Of a DNA stretch of 64,000 nt, positions 25,650-38,100 are shown piece by piece; position 1 is the stretch's first letter, and the number at the start of each line of letters is the position of its first letter. The notes beneath the pieces were generated by a model. It saw nothing but the letters and a program-made list of their open reading frames with translations, had not been told where the DNA came from and did no database searches. Position numbers and translations under genes: made by a program. The stretch is from Euwallacea fornicatus (Eukaryota; Arthropoda; Insecta; Coleoptera; Curculionidae), in the NCBI RefSeq assembly GCF_040115645.1, contig NC_089551.1:868001-932000 (forward strand), given 5' to 3'.

Positions 25650-26040
25650 ATTTCCAATCAGGAACACAAAACTGCGAGAAGATATGCGATCTATATTCAG
25701 TTCCTTATACATTTCTTAGACAAATCAATTTGCTTCATTCGCATTTCAAATTTAACACTTCATATCATGAACACAAAAGTGCGTCAACGTAAATTCGGTT
25801 CTTTACGTAACTCTTAGATGAATCAATTTGCTGCATTCGTACTCCAAATTGAACATTTTGTATCAGGAACACAGAAGTGCGACGAAATAAATTCGGCTCT
25901 TTACATATTTCTTCTAAGAATCAGTTTGCTGCATTCGTGTTCGAAATTTATCATTTCGTACCAAAACTACAGAAGTGCGAGAAGATATATTTAGTTTCTG
26001 ATAGTTCTTGGATAAATCAACCTGAGCATCCTTCATAATA
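25650..26040. repeat. Degenerate ~100-bp tandem repeat, about four units
   Basis: Units start near 25655, 25761, 25860 and 25959. Each opens with a variant of TATCAGGAACACAGAAGTGCG and continues with TTCTTAGATGAATCAATTTG and TGCTGCATTCGT variants. The period is about 99-106 bp. It is non-coding and lies between the convergent Dbp80 and Patronin genes. Confidence 0.75.
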
Positions 26041-26299
26041 TTAAAACCTGAACTTTTGTTAAAGAACTATTCTATTCGCCCGCGTAATTGAAAACAGTGT
26101 TGCCATCTAAAGAAAATGGTCGACAGGGCCGCCAACATGACGACGCATCAAATGTATTTGAGGTTGCCTACATCGGCTCCTTGCGCCGCCACCACTTCGT
26201 CCCAGCTATTGATTTCCTGAACCTATTTTATTTAGCAACCCCCTTTTAACTTATACGTAAAGTCAAACCACTGTTGAACACCAAAAATCACAAAAATGC

Positions 26300-27153
26300 A
26301 CTCTGAATTGGGTTATGAAATTTTATTGTTTAAAGATTTCGGTCTGATTTAAGTGTATTAATAAATATTTTATATTATAAAAACATAAATATATACACAT
26401 ATGAAATCATTAGTATAATAATAAATTCCTGCTTAAAGTAGGTAGGTAGTAGTGATTACATGAATCGCGGATCCAATGTGTTAATACCTGGTACTATCCA
26501 ACAACAATAATTCTTCGATTACTTTAGTGCGAAACGTAAAATTAACGATCACACGCTGAATTTAAATACGCATGTTTAGGTTCGATAAGAACATCGACGA
26601 GCGACAATCAAGAAGCAAAAAAACGATATTAAGTCTAAACATCGGTAATCGCTGAACGGAGACTTCTGAAAGAGCACCCATGTAATTTCTAAGTAACGTC
26701 AAAACGAACAGCCCCCGAGAACATCCTATCTAGAACAACACGTAATGGAATGACACTATTAAAATTTTACATTTCTGACTGCAAGTACACGATAAAGATC
26801 GGATTGGCACAAACAAAAGCTTAATTTAAACAAATCTAAGAATATATAAATACAAAAGGCACATTTACAAAAAAAAGAGAAAACCGAGGATTTTTTAGTA
26901 TATAAAAAAATTAATACTTTCTAATATCTCAGAATGCATCATTGTGAAATTATAATATTATTTATTAAGGGGATAATAAATATTATCAAATGAGACAATA
27001 ATAATGCAACACGTATTAACTACCGAGTGTAAAAACGCCGATTGCCCCTGTGGGCCGCGCACTGAACCGTTTTTAATAAAGCTCTAACAAAAAGAAAAAG
27101 TAATCCGTAATATTAAATGACTAAATAACAATTAGACTGCTCAACTCTGCCAA
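26300..27153 (-). other. Probable Patronin 3'UTR
   Basis: AT-rich non-coding DNA directly after the Patronin stop codon, with TTTATT (minus-strand AATAAA) near 26314. The end is inferred. Confidence 0.4.
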
Positions 27154-30100
27154 TTAAACAACAAGCGCCATATCTTTTTTGTTGGGCAAATTCACTTTCT
27201 TGCCCTGCCACAGCGAATTGTGAATGGTGAACGCGTCGATCGTCACGGTCAAGTGTTTGGTGTGGACCTGCGAAAAGCATTTTCCCCCAGAGTTGTATCT
27301 GAAATCAAGCGGACAATCAACCTGTTCATTTAAGGCCATTCGGTTTCAAAGCTTACTTGAAGAACTTGTCAAACATTTTGTCGTTCACTTGCTTCGGTCC
27401 GGTCCCGTAGAGCTTCGCGACCATTTCGGTGTCCGGGCAATACGAGTAAAGGGCTCGGAACTGGCAGCCGGCGTCCCGAAACAGGATCAGGAAGTGCTTG
27501 CTCTCTGATCTGTTGATCTCTTCGAGGACTCGCTTCTTTGCCTCGCGGTTCACGACTCCGGGAAACACGCAGTATTCGACCGCGTTCAGCATGATGCTCC
27601 GATTGGACTTTGTGGCCGGTTGTTTGTACAGACGAGGTCCTGGAATTCCGCAAACAAACCTTGGTGAGGCGCTTTTTATGAAACTAAATGGACGATGTGA
27701 GCTTTGCTAAAACGCCGGATGTCTCACTTGGGTGTGTCCACTACTGCCACCTCCAGCATGGCGAGACGACCGAAGGAGCGGCCGAGATTTGATTTAACAC
27801 AAACTCTCTTACCGTTGTAATCCACCATGCTGCTCGGCGTGGAGCTGATGTCGCTGGACCCGTCATCGAAGACCCGGCGGCCCTTCGTCATGAGACCCGG
27901 AAGGCTGCCGGGCCCTGAGGGCGAGGGCAGGTGGCGCAGCCCCATGCCGGGCGATGGCGCCCTCCGAGGAGGGGTGGCCCTTCCCAACCCCGAGTCTGTG
28001 TCACCGAAGCGATACGCGATACTGTCCTGGTCGGTGCTAGAACCTGCGGAAAAGAGACCTTGTTGGGCTGTGTGGGAAACACTGTATGAACGTCCCTGGA
28101 TTATGAATGGAGGCGAGATTTCATAGTCCTGTTACGGCCCAAGTTAGACGAAATTTAACACATTTCTCAAGTTGAAATAGACGTAGCGCAGCTCTGTAAA
28201 TAGTGAGTAATCTCGACAATTTACGAGCTGCACTACAACTTCCAAACTACCCTCCACCCTGTTAGAGAATGTTATTTCTTCCCCACCGTTTACGGGTCAA
28301 ACGCGGGCACTCTGAGTTTCGGATTGGCGGTTAAAATCGCTTTCTGCGAAATGCAAGACGCAGATCCTGCGTACGCTCTTATCGTGAAGCTTGAAGCTAA
28401 ATGGATAGACAGTAAATGACATGCTAAGAATAAAACCTAAACTACCGGAACAAAAATCACGATCACAGAAACTTGAGAAACTAGGACTAAACAGAAAAAT
28501 TAATGACCTCCAAAAAACGTTACACCTCCCGCCGTTTTGAGCCCTGAAACGGGTGGAATCGCAGCGACGACACAGAGTGTGCTCCAGATAGGGCTGATCA
28601 AATGAAGGATCGAGCTCCGTGTCTTGCGATTAAACGGAAATAGAACCAGCACCAAATTAATTTTAAGGTAAAGTTGGGAAACAATAAAGGGGGGATGATA
28701 AGGTAATAAACAGTTTAATAATATCCCGTAAAAGCTGCCACGCTTCTGAAGGACGCTTAGCTGCTGCTGCAACGATTCGTCAAATGTCCGAACCGCTTTG
28801 AACCAAACAACGTTACGGTTTCGCTCTCGGAACGATCTGAATTCGCCATGTGAACGCAGTAAAGTCAACACAACGAAATCTCGGGATTCGATTAGGCAAC
28901 CAAACATACATCAATTTGAACGACCTCGTCAGTCTTGCCCGAGACGCGGACCGGCGAACGCGGCGCATTCGCCATCTGGCGGCTGCTACCGAAGGGACTT
29001 TACGCCCTATTCCGTCACGCGTGGCAACTTCCACCGGGCAAAGGGAAAAACCATGGACGCAATGAAAATAAAGATGCATGCCCCACGATAAACAACAGCT
29101 CAAGACATTTAGTAAAAAAATAATTTAAAAAAAAGAGACGTTTTAGTGGGTACCTTGAACCGGGCCAATGAAACAGTGAGCTGAAGTCTTACCGTACAAG
29201 TTCATCATAGAGCTAGACTTGCGGCCCTTAAAGTTTTGATATGTCGATATCTTAGATCTGCCGCGGGCCTGGGCAGGGGAGGGGTCTGCAAAAATACGGT
29301 TTACATACATACGCGAACTCAACTGAACGGAATCATAAACGGCCCTTACTGTCCCACCACACCTGAGGAGTGACCTCAGGTGTGCAACAAACATCGAACA
29401 TAAACAGCCTAAATAAGATTAATCTTTCGGCGGCGAAGATTAATGTTATTGTGGAGTCACCCAATGTACCATTCGCAACAAAAACGACTAAAAGGAATAA
29501 TCATATGCAAACAGCAGGGACAGTAAAAGAGAAGTAGCGTGCCACGTTTCACTCTACCAAGTCCGTACGCCTTGCAAAACAGTTCGTGGGGTGCTGTGGG
29601 GGCTGCGGGCCTTACCTCGGCTAGTTTTGTAGGAGCTGCGACGCCCCAGGGTTTGGTTGGCGCTGTGGCAGGGCGACATGCCGTGGCTGTCGTCGGGGGA
29701 ATCTGAAAATGCCCACGTGAACCACTCCAATTCTTCAGGAGACGCACATAAGTACACTGCTCAAGATAATCTAAGGACGATTGTTGATGAAGCCTCGTAT
29801 TGGCGAACCAACGTGTTTGCTGCGAAACGAGCTGGTACGAGGTCTGGTCAAAAAGTACACCGACTGACGTCACAAAAGAAAATTTACTTTATTTAGAAGT
29901 TACTGAGACATGTCTGGAACCCCTTCGAAGTAGTCCCCACCCCCGACGCACTCACTTATCCCGACAGTGTCTCCACTTGCTGAAACGCTCCTGGCGCGCT
30001 TCCTCCTTTAGTAGTTTCCTTCAACTCCTCCGTCGCATTTGCCTTAATCTCGGGAATCGCCTCAAATCTTCCTTCCAAGGGGCTTCTTAGCTCGGAGAGC

Positions 30101-32129
30101 AAGAAAAAGTCGCAAGGAGCAAGGTCAGGCGAGTGGGGGGGGACAGTGATCGACTGTTTGGTCAAGAACTGACGAGTTCTGACGGTCGAATGGGCCGGAG
30201 CGTTACCATGATAGCAAAACTAGCTGTCACTCTTCCACATTTCCGGTCTTTTGCCACGAATGGCGTTCCTCAGATGTCTTAAAAGTTCAATATAACAAGC
30301 CTGATTCATTGAAGAGCTATTGGGGAGGTAGCAGTGGCGAACGACCCCCTCAGCGTTGACGAACGCCGATGAGATACACGAGCGCTCCGAGGGGGGCCCA
30401 AACTTGTCTCAATAACTAAAGTACATTTTCTTTTCTGGCGTCAGCTCGCGTACTTTTTGAACAGACCTCGTACCACAGGGCCACCACTGCAGTAGATAAA
30501 TGTACTTTTTCATTTAATTCTTATGGAGCCCCCTGTATATATTGGCGTTTTTGAGCTGGTCGAGGAATTCTGGACATATTTCACGTAGCATGAATGCGTC
30601 CAATAACTACTAATAAATAATAAATTTGACGTGTCTCAGCTCTCGCAGAGAAAAATTTCCCGGGTACGAGCTCGTGCGGTTCAATGGGTCACTCGGTATA
30701 AAGATGATAGCCGAAAGTACGCCCGTTCCTTAGATTCTTTCGAGCAGTGTACATGGTGTCTCATTTTCGTTGTGAACGTGGGATTATCTCGGTTATTAGT
30801 AAAGAGAGAGAGAGAGAGATGCGGGTTTCGCGAACTTGTGTCACTCTGTAGCGAAACTAATGGAGACATTGACGGAACTGATCCGGCTATCTCAATTGAT
30901 GCCCTACAGGGCGCTCTTGAAAATGTTGCATTTTGCCCTCCCCCATAATTTCAATGTGCATCGAGATATTGGAAATGTAAAAACGATCTCGCGTAGAATC
31001 CAGTGGCGTACGCGGTCTTAATTTATTATTAATAGTTTTCGAGATATGGACCAAATTTATATTTTTGAAATGGGGAAAATTTGGGCAACCAGAATAATCG
31101 GAAATATACAGGGTGTCCCATTTAAAAACATAAGTTTGGTCCAGGCGTCGAAAACTATGAATAATGAATAAAGTCCGAGTAGGCCACTGGATTCTACGTA
31201 AAAACCTCTATCCGACATCGTTTTTTTACATTTTCAATAAAATCGATGCATATTCAAGCTATAGGGCGGTCCCAAAGTACAACCGTTTCAAAAACGTCCT
31301 ATAGCGCGTCGACTAAGATAGCTGGGCCAGTTCTATCAACGTCATCATTAGCTTCACCAAAAAGTGAGACAGGCCCGGGAAACCCGCATCTCTCTGTCTC
31401 TGCCAATAACCTAGACGTCCAACGATTACAACGAAAACGGGACGCCCTGTACATAAAAATTGCTACACGGGAAGGAGCTTTGCCGCACACCCTTGCGTGT
31501 TTCAAGATTGATGGTGGGGATAGGTTGAAGCATGTTAAGAAAAGGAGAACACACCTTTGTAAAGCAGATTACTGCTTAAGCTCCGGTCAGCCAAGCTGTC
31601 TTGGGAGCCCCGGTAGTAATCGCGTTTCATAGAGGAAGGAGCATAAGCTAAATAAACAAAAATAAATAAACACAATTAAAAAGCGGTCATGCGCCTTATA
31701 AATCGTGAAGCAGTCAACGGGAAAAAAAAAAGGGAAAATGACGAAGTTTCGTTGTGTCGGGTCACTTTCGACGACTCACATTTACCAGTTAAGTTCGATG
31801 TGGAGCCCTTCCGCCCCCTGCTGGACATGCCCTCCGCCAATTGCACGGAACCGCTGTCTATGTGGATGGTCTTCGGCCTGGGCCTGGCAGGCCCTTTTGG
31901 TCGCATCTTGGGGGTCGGCTTCAGGAACATCAGGTCCTGCTTGTCGATAGTCTTGCCCTGAAACGAGTCATGATTTAGGGGGAGCTATTTAGGTGAATTG
32001 CCGAGGGGTTGCAGCTGAAGGGATGTGGATAGAGATCTATCGATTGTACAGCGTTACGGGGAAGTGCTTGATTTTTGATCAATATAACGGTAATTTGAAG
32101 TGTAAAAAATCGCTGTGCGCACAAGACTG

Positions 32130-32177
<48 letters not shown>

Positions 32178-35100
32178 GTATGTGCGTGTAGATAACTCAA
32201 GTTCATTAACAAAGCGAAACAGGCGTTTTACTGTCGGTTTTACTATAATCTATTAATATCGGTAAAAATGAAATTGGCCGAGATTAACCGGTCGTTTAAC
32301 TTATAATTTCTAAATCGCCCATCGCGGACTCAAACCCAACGCCCGTCCGAATGTGCCACTCACCAAAGACCAATAAATAAACGACATGACGGCGAACACT
32401 CAACACGGGGATTATTGTTAATAAACGGGCCGAAGGCGCTAAAGCCGTAAGCTAAACATCGGCCGTGATGTGCCCACTAATCATATTACGATTCGGAGTG
32501 AACGCACTTTCCGGGGGCGTTCTTGAAATAGTCTGGAAGAGACACTTAAAATAGCCCCGGCAAACAAGAAAAAGACCCAGTGCCCGCGGTTTGTTCTTGC
32601 GATTCGGCTATAAGAAGCTCTAGGCCCGACTGGAATGTGCGCTGCTTCCTTCGTAGTTTAGCGCGAGGCGAAAAACGCAGAGTTGCGGTCAGTGGGTGGG
32701 AGCAGCTTCGGTCACTACCGAGCTCTTCAACGACGCATACTATTACAACGAGGGATTAAATTACGCCTTTTTTTTTTTTTTAAATGAGGAAAAGCAACGA
32801 AAGTTCTGGTCCTACTGGGGACCCCCCCGGAGGCACGACACTGCACGCGCGACAGCGTTGATAGTCGTGCAGCCGGGATGCGTTTTCCCATACGGACAGC
32901 GCCCATTCTCGCCACATGGGGAAAAACATCCACTTTTTACCACAAAATTGCAACAACCAATATTAACGCATCGAATTCAACCAAAACTGGACCGTGTTCT
33001 ACGTGCAGCTCCAAGCGTCATACAGGGCGTTTAAAAAAAGTCGCGGCAACCTCCAAGAGGGCAATTTCTCGGGTCATTGTAGGGAAAACAGTTCCTTTGA
33101 ACATCGGTCCGCAAATGCATTGCTCCCAAGATACAGGGTGTTACTTTTTTTTCAGTAACGGCTTTTGAAAGTGCCTGATTTGGCCCTAACCAGATTAAAA
33201 TTTTTAAGACCAGTGGCGTCAGAGGGTGGGGGTGGGGCGCCTTAACCAAGTTTGTTGACAAAAGAATTGATTTGAAGATGTTTTTCTATGGCAATTGGAC
33301 ACGCGATAAAACGATTTTTATCGCCTCGGAAACGAAATACGATGCGACGAAAATTTAGGAGACAAAACAGTTGTATTTTTAGTTGCTTCGCCTCAAAAAA
33401 TATCGAAAATCAGTTAATCAGTGGCGTACATTCTTTTGTCAATAAACTTGGCTAAGGTGCCCCCCCCCGGCGCTACTGGACTTAATAATTTCAATCTGGC
33501 TACGGCCAAATCAACTCCTTATTGCTGCAAACAACGCTAGCGAATTTCAAAAAACCCGGTGAAAAGGTACTCAAACTTGAAAATTAATTTTCAAAAACCG
33601 TTAAAAAAAAAAGACAATCAACACCCTGTATTCTTGGAGTGCTGGAACCAGTAGTTATACCAGCAAGACTAAGCACGACCACAAATTGCTGGTGCAACTG
33701 CGGCCCATCTTCATCAATTTCATGTTCACGCGCTTCTTTGGCCTCCGCGCTCGCCCGATTTCGTCCCTATTGAATACGTAAGGGATATGTTCCCCAAGGG
33801 GGCTACACATGCTATTAGAATTTATTAAAACTGCGGCTTTCGCCTTTAAAGTGCGAAAATAATCGCTTTACTATGGAGTTGCGTTTGAAGCCTCGTTCAC
33901 ACAGTCCCCTCGTACAAACAGTTAAAAATGAGACTCTCGTGTGATAATTGGAGATATTTAACCACGTTTATGTGCCAAAAACATGTTTATAACACCCAAA
34001 CGCTTCGTAATTAGAACGGTTAATCTTGTTTCAGTCCGGTTTAATAATGAAGGCACTTTAGGTTCCGCCAGCCTGCTTTTACCGTCCGATCAACCGCTGC
34101 TACCGAGGCAAGCGCCGAGTTAAACGTGCGTTTTCAAGGTACTGGTGGCCAGAAATATGCAGTTCGCCCTGTATTTTCTTCGACATGCTATATAATAAGT
34201 ATCGCTTTCGGGATAATCTTCGATGGGCAGCAAAAAGATACGTAAATTACTGTGCACCCCTATAAGAGCCTCAGGGGCTTGAAATTAATATGGTTTAATT
34301 TAAAAATGGGGTGGCATTATAGCGCAATACGTAACCGAGCCTACGTTATGGCGTGGGATGCGAGGTAAGGGTGACAATGACGGAGGACTCGACGGATGCC
34401 TCACCTCTCGTTCCGCCTCCTCGATGGCCTTCTTCAGCTTGTACTGCTCCAAAATGGCGGTTCGCCTCGCGATTTGCTCCTCTTTTCTCCTCGCCTTCTC
34501 CTCCTCCTTTTCCTTCTCGATCTCTTTCCGCCTTTGCGCCTCGGCCTCTTTGCGGGCTTTCGCCTCCTCTTGCTGCTGGCGTCGTTGCAGCGACAACATC
34601 ATGATTTTTTCCTTTCTTTTTTCCCTCTCGTCGATTAAATCCTGAGAAATCGAACGGATGTTCGAAAAATTATTCTATAAAATCGTTTTTTTTTTTCGTT
34701 TTTCTTACTGGATCGGCGTCACTTTGATCGCCGATGACCAAAGCGCTAGCCGCCACGACTTTCTGTCTTTCCTGACTGGCCTCTCGTCTCGCCTTCAATT
34801 TGTCTTTTTGCTGCTGAATGAGGAACTCCTGCTCTTTACGTCCTCTCTCTTCTTCAAGATCCTGTTCAAGCTGTTTCTTCTTGTCCATTCTGAAGAGGAA
34901 ACAATGCAAAAATGTGATCTACAATTTATCGGTCAGCGAATGATCAAAACCTTAGCTGGGCTTCCCGCCTCTCTGTTGCCTCCTCGGGGCTTTCCACATA
35001 GCTTCGCTCCTTTTTAGGGGAATTCCTCTTGCTTCTCAAAGCGGGTTTAGGTCTCTTGGGTGGTTCGTCGTCGAAGGTTATGTAAAAACCTGTAAGGAGT

Positions 35101-38100
35101 TTCGAACGTTATGTGCCTCTTCAGAACGATGGAATGGCAAAACGCGATTAAGTCTTTTAAACACACAAACGTCCAGTATTGGCTCACCTTTTTCGGCGTT
35201 GGGATCTCCGTCCAAACTGCTGACCTGCGTCAGCGTCGCCGGTTCGACGACAGGGGGCGAAAGGGACGGCTGAAACGGGGACCCTCTGGCTTTCAAGGGT
35301 CTGGTCGGTGACGGTATGCGGTAGGTACGGCTACCTGAGGTGATATTCAACTTACTAAGACCTGGCAAAAATATCAAAGACGCTGTAGTGCCTCGAAAAA
35401 TAGCTATTTTGACAAATTAGCAAACGTCTTACTTTCAGTGAGAGCCACGTCCTCGTTGCTCCCAATGAACGAAATATTCTGAGGTTCCATGTCGTCGGCA
35501 GACGGGGCTGCTACAGGTGCATGGGTCACGCTTACTTTTCGCTCCCTTTCTTGGGGCGCTACGTCGATGGACTGCAAGCTGACAGGCGAAGGTTGACGTT
35601 TCGTGGTCGTTGCGTCGTCAAGTAATTGAGAAATTTGCCTGTGCACGTTGGCCCGATGCTGCGGCGAAGCCGAAGGCGTGCTGTGCGAAGTGCCGTACTG
35701 AGTCTGAGACAAACGCGTAATGAGCTACTGAACATCCGAACTCGGATCACCAGGTACCTGTTCTAGATGCCTCTGGCTGAGGGTGAAGCTATTGGAGTGA
35801 TTTAAGGTTCTGCCTGGGTCGCCATTTTGGAACCTATTGTCGGTTTGTCGAAGAGTAGGTTCATGGAAACGGTCGGATAATCTAAGAGAAATCAACGAAA
35901 CCATAGAATATCGTAAATTTATCAATTTACGTTGGTTGGTACTTGCCTATCACTGGTATGATGTAAAACGAAGCCCGCGGGACTACTTTCGACGGACTGG
36001 GGTTTGCTCCAGGTGCGCAGTTCCGGCTGAGTGGGCGCAAAGGTCTCCGCAACTACCTGTACAGGTTGCGCAGGTTGTCCCCACGTCCTCCTAGGCGGAG
36101 TTGCCACCGGAGCTGGCGGATTATCATGGAGGAAGAATTGCTGTTCGGCCTGGGGCTGCGCAAACAGGACTTGAGGCACATGAGGCGCGCTCATCGACGA
36201 ATGTAACGGCGATGCATAGCCTGACATTAGTAAATATAAGTTAATAAAGCGTAGATAAACAAATCCAACGGTCTTACTAGGCTGGTACTTTTGAGAGGGA
36301 TAAAACTGGGCCAGTGGGGGCGGACGTTGCAAGCTCTGAAGCTGTTGCTGTTGCTGCTGGAGTTCGACGATCTGCCGCTGCTGCTCGGCGATCAGCTTTT
36401 GCTGCTGTTGCGTCTGAATTTGGTTCTGCTGCGCTGCCAATCGTTGTATGTCCGACTGGATGCCGGAGAGACTAGAATTCATGCTGAAATGCGACTTAAA
36501 GGACGAAATGATCCCGAGGAGACGCGGGGAGCGCTTACTGAGCTAATGACTGCTGATACTGTTCCAAATCCATGTTCTCCAAATCCGGAGTGCGACGCGG
36601 TTCCACGAAGGGCTCCTCCAGCCACCGCTTCTCTGCAGTCGACGCACTGTCGGATATCTCCTAAGCAAAACCAGAAAAGACGTCAATTGGTGCCCAATTA
36701 AAGTACTGAGAGTAAAAGCCAATGATTATTCGCAAGGAAACTGTTAGTAGCTTTGAAATTGAGACGGAAGTTGCACAAGTACTACTCTCTAAAGTACATG
36801 CCCAAACTGGGGGGACACAACTACGCAATCAGGGACGTATACAAGGCCTAGCAACATTAGAAAAAAAAGCGTAAATACACAATAAACTGCTAGAAAAAAT
36901 ACCTGCAACGTAAACGGCCTCTGTGGCTTTGGCGTGGGGACGGATGCTGGGGAGGGGCTTGGAGATTTTTCGGGCTGCTCGGCCGCCGAGTCTTTCGGGG
37001 ACTCGGCGGCGTCATTTGATTTTAGTAAATTACCCCTGCGCTGAAAGTTAGTTCGTAGTTCAGAGACCCTACACCTTAATGACTGACAATAATAAGACTA
37101 TCAGAGATTGAGTGCGCAAAGGAAGAAAGGTGCCCAATTTTTGGGACTATTTTGAACGAAGAAGGTTGTTTCATTCTAAAAGACATTCAAAAGTTAAATC
37201 GAAGGAAGGAGCTATTAGTTGACAAACATTGGAGATCGCCAGTATGACAGAGCCAAAAACCCACAGAAAACGTGGGTATTTTCAATCGTACTCATGCCTA
37301 ACTAAAGGTGTCTTGCAACGCAAGAATATGGCCAAATCTACTACAGGTAACTAGGAACACTTCTATAACGGACCAGTTCTAACTAAATTCATGTACATTT
37401 CACACTTCTAACTTCCTAATAATCCCAGTCCACTGCAGTTGATCCTACAAAGAACAGCCCCTTTCTAATCCACTCTTAATCTATTAACAGTAAATCAGAA
37501 AAGAAACCAGAAAATGGTAAAAAATGCATACAAAACATGTTCTTACCAACTCCGGAAGCTGTAAAAGAGGTAAAGGGAATCTATACAAAAACCACATCAA
37601 CAGCGAGTGCAAATGCCACAGTTTACGCCATAAGGTCGCCCAAAGGCTGCACTAACCTTAGACACAGCTTGCAAGAAAGCCGCCTTTCCAACCTTCTGCC
37701 TCTGTTTGTTCATCGCCATCTCCATCCTCCGTTTTTCGCTCTCGATGTGACGACGTTTCTCCTCCAATTTCAATCTACGCAAACCGAAGCCACCTTCACC
37801 TACCTCATCTTGATCCCATCGACCCTGAACTCACCTAACGTCGCTCAGCTGGGACGCCATTATATTACTGGGGCCCCCGCTTTCAGACCCGTTGGTGCCC
37901 TCGTCCTGAGGCTGAACGTTACCGACTTGCTGCCAAGTGGTCTGATTCGGCAATGTCGCGAACGAGGTCCGCTTTTCGGTGCTCCCATTGGTGCTCCCCA
38001 TTCGGTTCAGGATACCCGGTTTCGAGGGGTATTCGTCCCGGTCGTTCATATAGACCAAATGTATTCCTTTGTTATCACCTAAAGGAGGATCGTAGAGATT

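Noticed and set aside
34353..34645. Long + strand frames rich in Leu/Phe/Ser
   Set aside because: They are the reverse complement of the Lys/Glu-rich Patronin coiled-coil exon 34405-34641.
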